Both the position numbers and the translations under genes were made by a program. A stretch of DNA of 64,000 bases from Allokutzneria sp. A3M-2-11 16. GTDB lineage: Bacteria > Actinomycetota > Actinomycetes > Mycobacteriales > Pseudonocardiaceae. Positions within the stretch are counted from its first letter, which is position 1. Each line of letters opens with the position of its first letter. Shown here in pieces: positions 53,714-64,000 of this stretch. Where the stretch lies: positions 62,001-126,000 of the forward strand of contig NZ_JANAVO010000012.1 in assembly GCF_024213555.1 (NCBI RefSeq). The letters are read 5' to 3'. The notes beneath the pieces were generated by a model that saw only the letters and a program-made list of their open reading frames with translations, did not search any database and had not been told where the DNA came from.

Positions 53714-55239
53714 GCATCCTGGTCGCGCTCCCGGTCCTGCTGCCCCTGCTCGCGGCCGCGTTGTCGTTGGTGTTCAACACCTTCCCGCGAGTCCAGCGCG
53801 TGCTCGGCGTACTGGTGCTCTCGGCGATCGTGGTCGACGCGGCGGTGCTGCTGGCGCACGTCGACCGCGCGGGTCCGGTGGTGCTGCGGATGGGCGGCTA
53901 CGGCCCGCCGATCGGGATCACCCTGGTCGCCGACCGGCTCTCGGCGTTGCTGCTGCTGGTTTCCGCCATCGTCACGCTGGCCGTGCTGGTCTTCTCGATC
54001 GGCCAGCGGATCACCGACTACGGCCGCGACACCGCGTCGAACACCTTCCACCCCATGTACCTCGTGCTGTGCGCGGGGGTCGCGCTCTGCTACGTCACCG
54101 GCGACCTGTTCACGCTGTTCGTCGGGTTCGAGATCATGCTGTCCGCGTCCTACGTGCTGATCACCAGGCGCACCACGGCACAGCGGGTCCGCGCGGGCAT
54201 GACCTACGTGATCGTCAGCCTGACCTCCTCGCTGCTGTTCATCACGATGATCGCGCTGGTCTACGCGGCGACCGGCACGGTGAACCTGGCCGACCTCGCG
54301 GACAAGGTGGCCGCGCTGCCGCCGGGCATCCGGACCAGCCTCGGGTTGTTCACCGTGGTGGTGTTCGGCATCAAGGCCGCGTTGGTGCCACTGCACTTCT
54401 GGTTGCCGGACAGCTATCCCACCGCGCCCGCGCCGGTGACCGCGGTGTTCGCCGGGCTGCTCACCAAGGTCGGCGTGTACGCGCTGATCCGGACCCAGAC
54501 GCTGATCTTCACCAGCGAGGCGATCTGGACGCTGCTGCTGGTGACCGCGCTGCTGACGATGCTCGTCGGAGCCCTGGGAGCGTTGGCGCAGAACGATATC
54601 AACCGGATGATGTCCTTCCTGCTGGTCAGCCACATCGGCTACATGCTCTTCGGTCTCGCGCTCTACACCGAGATCGGTCTGACCGGCGTGATCCTCTACG
54701 TGGTGCACCACATCACCGTGCAGGCTTCCCTGTTCCTGGTCGGCGGTCTGATCACGCGGCACACCGGGACCGTGTCGCTGCGCGCGATGTCGGGTGTTGC
54801 CACGGCTTATCCCTTGGTGGCCGTGCTGTTCGCCATTTCGGCGTTGAGCCTCGCGGGGGTGCCGCCGTTCTCGGGCTTCGTCGCGAAGATCGCGCTGCTG
54901 CGGGCGGGTGCGGAGTCGGCGACGTTCACCGCCTACCTGGTGACCGGTGGCGCGGTGCTGACCAGCCTGCTCAGCCTGTACGCGGTGACCAAGATCTGGG
55001 TCGGCGCGTTCTGGGGCGAGGCGCGGCCGCCGTACGAGGACCCCGATCCCACAGACGAGGTCACCGTGGGCACCGGGAACACCTCGCGCGGCATGGTCAC
55101 CGCGACTGGGGCGCTCGTCGCGGCGGGGGTGGCGATCGCGGTCTTCGCCGGGCCGCTTGCCGGGGTCAGCGGGCGCGCCGCGAACGACCTGATCGACGGG
55201 AAGTCCTACCGCGAGGCCGTTCTGGGGGCCGCCCGATGA
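53710..55239 (+). CDS. mrpD: Mrp antiporter subunit D
   Basis: 509 residues, GTG start inside the mrpC stop. NuoM/NuoN-like antiporter subunit of about 14 helices with LFTLFVGFEIMLSASYVL (conserved Glu), VFGIKAALVPLHFWLPDSYP (channel Lys and His), and NDINRMMSFLLVSHIGYMLFG. Together with MrpA it forms the ion-translocating core. Confidence 0.95.
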   Translation: MSILVALPVLLPLLAAALSLVFNTFPRVQRVLGVLVLSAIVVDAAVLLAHVDRAGPVVLRMGGYGPPIGITLVADRLSALLLLVSAIVTLAVLVFSIGQRITDYGRDTASNTFHPMYLVLCAGVALCYVTGDLFTLFVGFEIMLSASYVLITRRTTAQRVRAGMTYVIVSLTSSLLFITMIALVYAATGTVNLADLADKVAALPPGIRTSLGLFTVVVFGIKAALVPLHFWLPDSYPTAPAPVTAVFAGLLTKVGVYALIRTQTLIFTSEAIWTLLLVTALLTMLVGALGALAQNDINRMMSFLLVSHIGYMLFGLALYTEIGLTGVILYVVHHITVQASLFLVGGLITRHTGTVSLRAMSGVATAYPLVAVLFAISALSLAGVPPFSGFVAKIALLRAGAESATFTAYLVTGGAVLTSLLSLYAVTKIWVGAFWGEARPPYEDPDPTDEVTVGTGNTSRGMVTATGALVAAGVAIAVFAGPLAGVSGRAANDLIDGKSYREAVLGAAR

Positions 55240-55718
55240 TCTCGACGTTCGTCTGGCTGGTCGTGGTCTGGCTGATGCTGTGGGGCTCCGCCGACCTCGG
55301 GCTGGTGCTGCTCGGCGCGGTGGTGGCGGCGGGCGTGCTCCTGCTCTACCCGCTGCCGCCGGTGCGGTCGCGGGTGCTGCGGCGCCCGCACCGCCTGGTC
55401 GGGCTCGGGCTGTTCCTGGTGGCGGACCTGGTGATCTCCGGTATCCGGGTCGCGTGGGACGCGGCGCGGTACGGGCGGAAGGTGCGCGCGGCGGTGATCG
55501 CGGTGCCCGTGCTCTCCGACGAGGACTACGTGATCGCCACGGCGGCGAACCTGTTGTCGTTGGGGCCGGGCAAGTTCGTGCTCCAGCTCGATCGGCGGGA
55601 GCGGGTCTTCTACGTCTACGCCCTCGGGGTGCGCTCGGCCGCGGAGGTGGACCGCGCGCGGGCGGACGTGCTCGGCCTGCAACGCCGGGTGATCAAGGCA
55701 TTCGGGGAGCCGGGATGA
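55236..55718 (+). CDS. mrpE: Mrp antiporter subunit E
   Basis: 160 residues from ATG 55236. Two or three N-terminal helices (FVWLVVVWLMLWGSADLGLV; RLVGLGLFLVADLVISGIRV) and a soluble C-terminal part with AVPVLSDEDYVIATAANLLS and LGPGKFVLQLDRR, as in MrpE. Overlaps both neighbours by 4 nt. Confidence 0.93.
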   Translation: MISTFVWLVVVWLMLWGSADLGLVLLGAVVAAGVLLLYPLPPVRSRVLRRPHRLVGLGLFLVADLVISGIRVAWDAARYGRKVRAAVIAVPVLSDEDYVIATAANLLSLGPGKFVLQLDRRERVFYVYALGVRSAAEVDRARADVLGLQRRVIKAFGEPG

Positions 55719-55981
55719 GCGTTGTCTTCACGATCACCTTCGGATTGCTGGTACTTGCCGGGATGCTGACGCTGGTCCGGCTCGTGCGCGGGCCGAGAAC
55801 GCTGGACCGCGTCCTCGCGGTGGACGTCCTCGTGGTGCTGATCGCGTGCGGGGTCGCCGTGGAGATGGCGCAGTCGGGGCGGGCGATGAACATCGCGCTG
55901 TTGCTGGCGATCACTCTGCTGGGCTTCCTCGGTTCGATCGGCGCGGTCCGGCTCATCGAGGGCAGGAAGGACCAGCGATGA
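55715..55981 (+). CDS. mrpF: Mrp antiporter subunit F
   Basis: 88 residues, three helices. The MrpF segment LVRGPRTLDRVLAVDVLVVL contains the conserved Asp of the ion path, followed by MNIALLLAITLLGFLGSIGA. Overlaps mrpE and mrpG by 4 nt. Confidence 0.95.
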   Translation: MSVVFTITFGLLVLAGMLTLVRLVRGPRTLDRVLAVDVLVVLIACGVAVEMAQSGRAMNIALLLAITLLGFLGSIGAVRLIEGRKDQR

Positions 55982-56334
55982 ACGTGCTCTCCGCGGTCCT
56001 CCTGCTCAGCGGCGCGCTGTTCTGCGTGCTCGGCGCGGTGGGCATGCTGCGGCTGCCGGACGTGCCGAGCCGCCTGCAGGCGGCGACCAAACCGCAGACC
56101 CTGGGGCTGCTGCTGATCCTCGTGGGCACAGCACTGCGACTGCCCCCGTCGTACGCGGTCGGGTTGGCGTTGGTCGCACTGTTCCAGATGCTGACCGCGC
56201 CGGTGCTCTCGCAGTTCCTCGGGCGCGCTGCCTATCGCACGGGAGCCGTGGACGAGTCGACGCTGCTGTGCGACGACCTCAAGTCCGTGCGGGATAACGA
56301 CGCAGAGTCGGGTTCAGCGTCACCAGGAGCGTGA
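55978..56334 (+). CDS. mrpG: Mrp antiporter subunit G
   Basis: 118 residues; three helices with VGMLRLPDVPSRLQAATKPQ, the MrpG hallmark. It closes the complete mrpABCDEFG set. The last 56 bp ([15 protein letters not shown] and a few residues before it) overlap the 3' end of the convergent MFS gene, so both tails are read from the same DNA; this C-terminal tail is probably not conserved. Confidence 0.93.
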   Translation: MNVLSAVLLLSGALFCVLGAVGMLRLPDVPSRLQAATKPQTLGLLLILVGTALRLPPSYAVGLALVALFQMLTAPVLSQFLGRAAYRTGAVDESTLLCDDLKSVRDNDAESGSASPGA

Positions 56335-57486
56335 CCGCCGCGATCCCGCCCGTGCAGGTGAGCACGGCGGCGGTGGGCGGCAGCGCCGCGGCGAGCTGGC
56401 CGCCGATGAGGGAACCGAGGCCGAACGCGGCGCCGACCACGAGCGTGAGCACGCTGCCCAGCCTGCCGCGCAGCTCGTCCGGGGTGATCAGCATCTGGTG
56501 CGTGCTGATCGTGGTGTTCGCGGTCGGCGCGAGCAGGGCCATCAGTCCAAAAAGGACACCGATCAGATAGCCGCTGTCGAACAACAACGTCAACGGGGTC
56601 AGCAGCGTCACACCCCAGAACACGCCGACGATCGACAGGTACGGGCTCAACCGCTCGCACAGCGCGGGCGCGAACAGCGAGCCCACGATCCCGCCGACGC
56701 CCAGCATCGCCGCCATGACGCCCAGCTCCGCCTCGGGGATTCCTTTCCCGTGCGCCAGCACCAGGACGACCAGGTAGAAGCCCGCGAAGAACATGTTCAG
56801 CACGGCCGCGCAGATCGTGGTCACGCGGATCTCCTTGCGCTGCCACACCCACCGCAGCCCTTCGGCGATCTCCCGGCCGAGGTGCGGCTTCTCGGTGCTG
56901 ACGCGTTCGCGCGCGGGAACGCGGAGGAACAGCAGCGCGAAGAAGCCGATCACATGCGTGATCATGTCCAGCAGGAAGGGAAAGGTCCTGTTCAGTCCAT
57001 AAAGGACACCGCCGAGCGCCTTGCCGCCCGAGTCGCCGAGCGCGCTGCGCGCCGCGTTGAGCCCGATCGCCGTGGAGAGCTGGTTCTCCGCGACGAGGTT
57101 CGGCAGGCACGCGTCCTCGGCGGGCTCGAACAGCGCGCGGCAGATGCCCATCACCGCCGCGACCGCGACCAGGTGCGGTACCGGCACGACGTCCCAGAAC
57201 AGCCCCGCGACCAGGCTGCCGAGCGAGACCGCCTGTGCCGCCTCGCACCACACCATGATCTTCTTGCGGTCCCAGCGGTCGACCAGCGCGCCCGCGGGCA
57301 GGCCGACCAGCACCTGGCCGAGCGACTCCACCGCGACGATCGCGCCCGCGACCACCGGCGAGCCGGTGATCACCAGCGCCAGCAACGGGAACGCGAACGA
57401 CGTCGCGCTGAAGCCGACCTCGGCCAGGGCCTGGCTGCTCCACAGGATCGTGTAGTTCCTGTTGCGGGACAGGGGAACTGTCGTGG

Positions 57487-57490
<4 letters not shown>
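56279..57490 (-). CDS. MFS exporter of the right NRPS locus
   Basis: 403 residues, ATG 57490 overlapping the NRPS stop by 4 nt. Twelve-helix MFS with [14 protein letters not shown] between helices 2 and 3. It is a paralogue of the left-locus exporter at 15573: both start with [12 protein letters not shown] and share NTT(V/I) and [10 protein letters not shown] motifs near the second half. Probable role is export of the peptide made by the NRPS immediately upstream. Convergent with mrpG, overlapping it by 56 bp. Confidence 0.9.

Positions 57491-64000
<6,510 letters not shown>

Overview
The window is high-GC DNA with frequent GTG starts, 1-4 nt gene overlaps and actinobacterial families (LLM flavin oxidoreductases, a SARP-STAND regulator, a DUF222/HNH protein). 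This points to a secondary-metabolite-rich filamentous actinomycete, most likely in the Pseudonocardiales. That placement is inference; the sequence holds no rRNA or other taxonomic marker, and I saw no tRNA gene.

Left part (1-16.8 kb, + strand): the end of a non-ribosomal peptide synthetase (NRPS) and a complete 3,959-residue NRPS ordered C-A-T-E-C-A-T-C-A-T-E. They are followed by a serine hydrolase of the penicillin-binding-protein/beta-lactamase fold, best read as a stand-alone peptide-releasing thioesterase, and an MFS exporter. Right part (56.3-64 kb, - strand): a second NRPS, cut by the window end and also ending in an epimerization domain, followed by a paralogous MFS exporter. The two loci face each other and may belong to one split pathway or to two related ones.

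Between them, 17-31 kb holds an LLM oxidoreductase, a cytochrome oxidase subunit I, a PP2C phosphatase, and a six-gene overlapping sugar-kinase/dehydrogenase/HAD/DeoR/phosphatase operon. It also holds a frameshifted VOC protein, a small secreted Cys-rich protein, a decayed lanthionine-cyclase gene and a TetR/membrane-protein pair.

The most interesting stretch is 32.36-40.34 kb. Five minus-strand genes overlap by 1-4 nt: an FAD amine oxidase, a lysine/ornithine N-hydroxylase, a small cupin, a methionyl-tRNA-synthetase-like protein and an LLM flavin oxidoreductase. Four of these are the parts of the N-N bond (hydrazine) forming machinery known from s56-p1 biosynthesis (Spb38/39/40), but the cupin and synthetase are separate proteins here and an LLM enzyme is added. 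A SARP-NB-ARC-TPR regulator is divergent from the operon. From 40.4 to 56.3 kb come a HEAT/propeller-like protein, several regulators with divergent partners, an acyltransferase, a cation antiporter, an HNH protein with a structured repeat, a secreted trypsin and a complete seven-gene mrp Na+/H+ antiporter operon.

Non-coding structure is rich. A palindrome (consensus GTCCACTGTGGAC) recurs more than 15 times, often read as Ser-Thr-Val-Asp. There are two copies of a 63-bp inverted-repeat element, a 167-bp MITE that supplies the stop codons of both flanking genes, a 118-bp inverted-repeat element, and a palindromic repeat inserted in frame in the right-hand NRPS.
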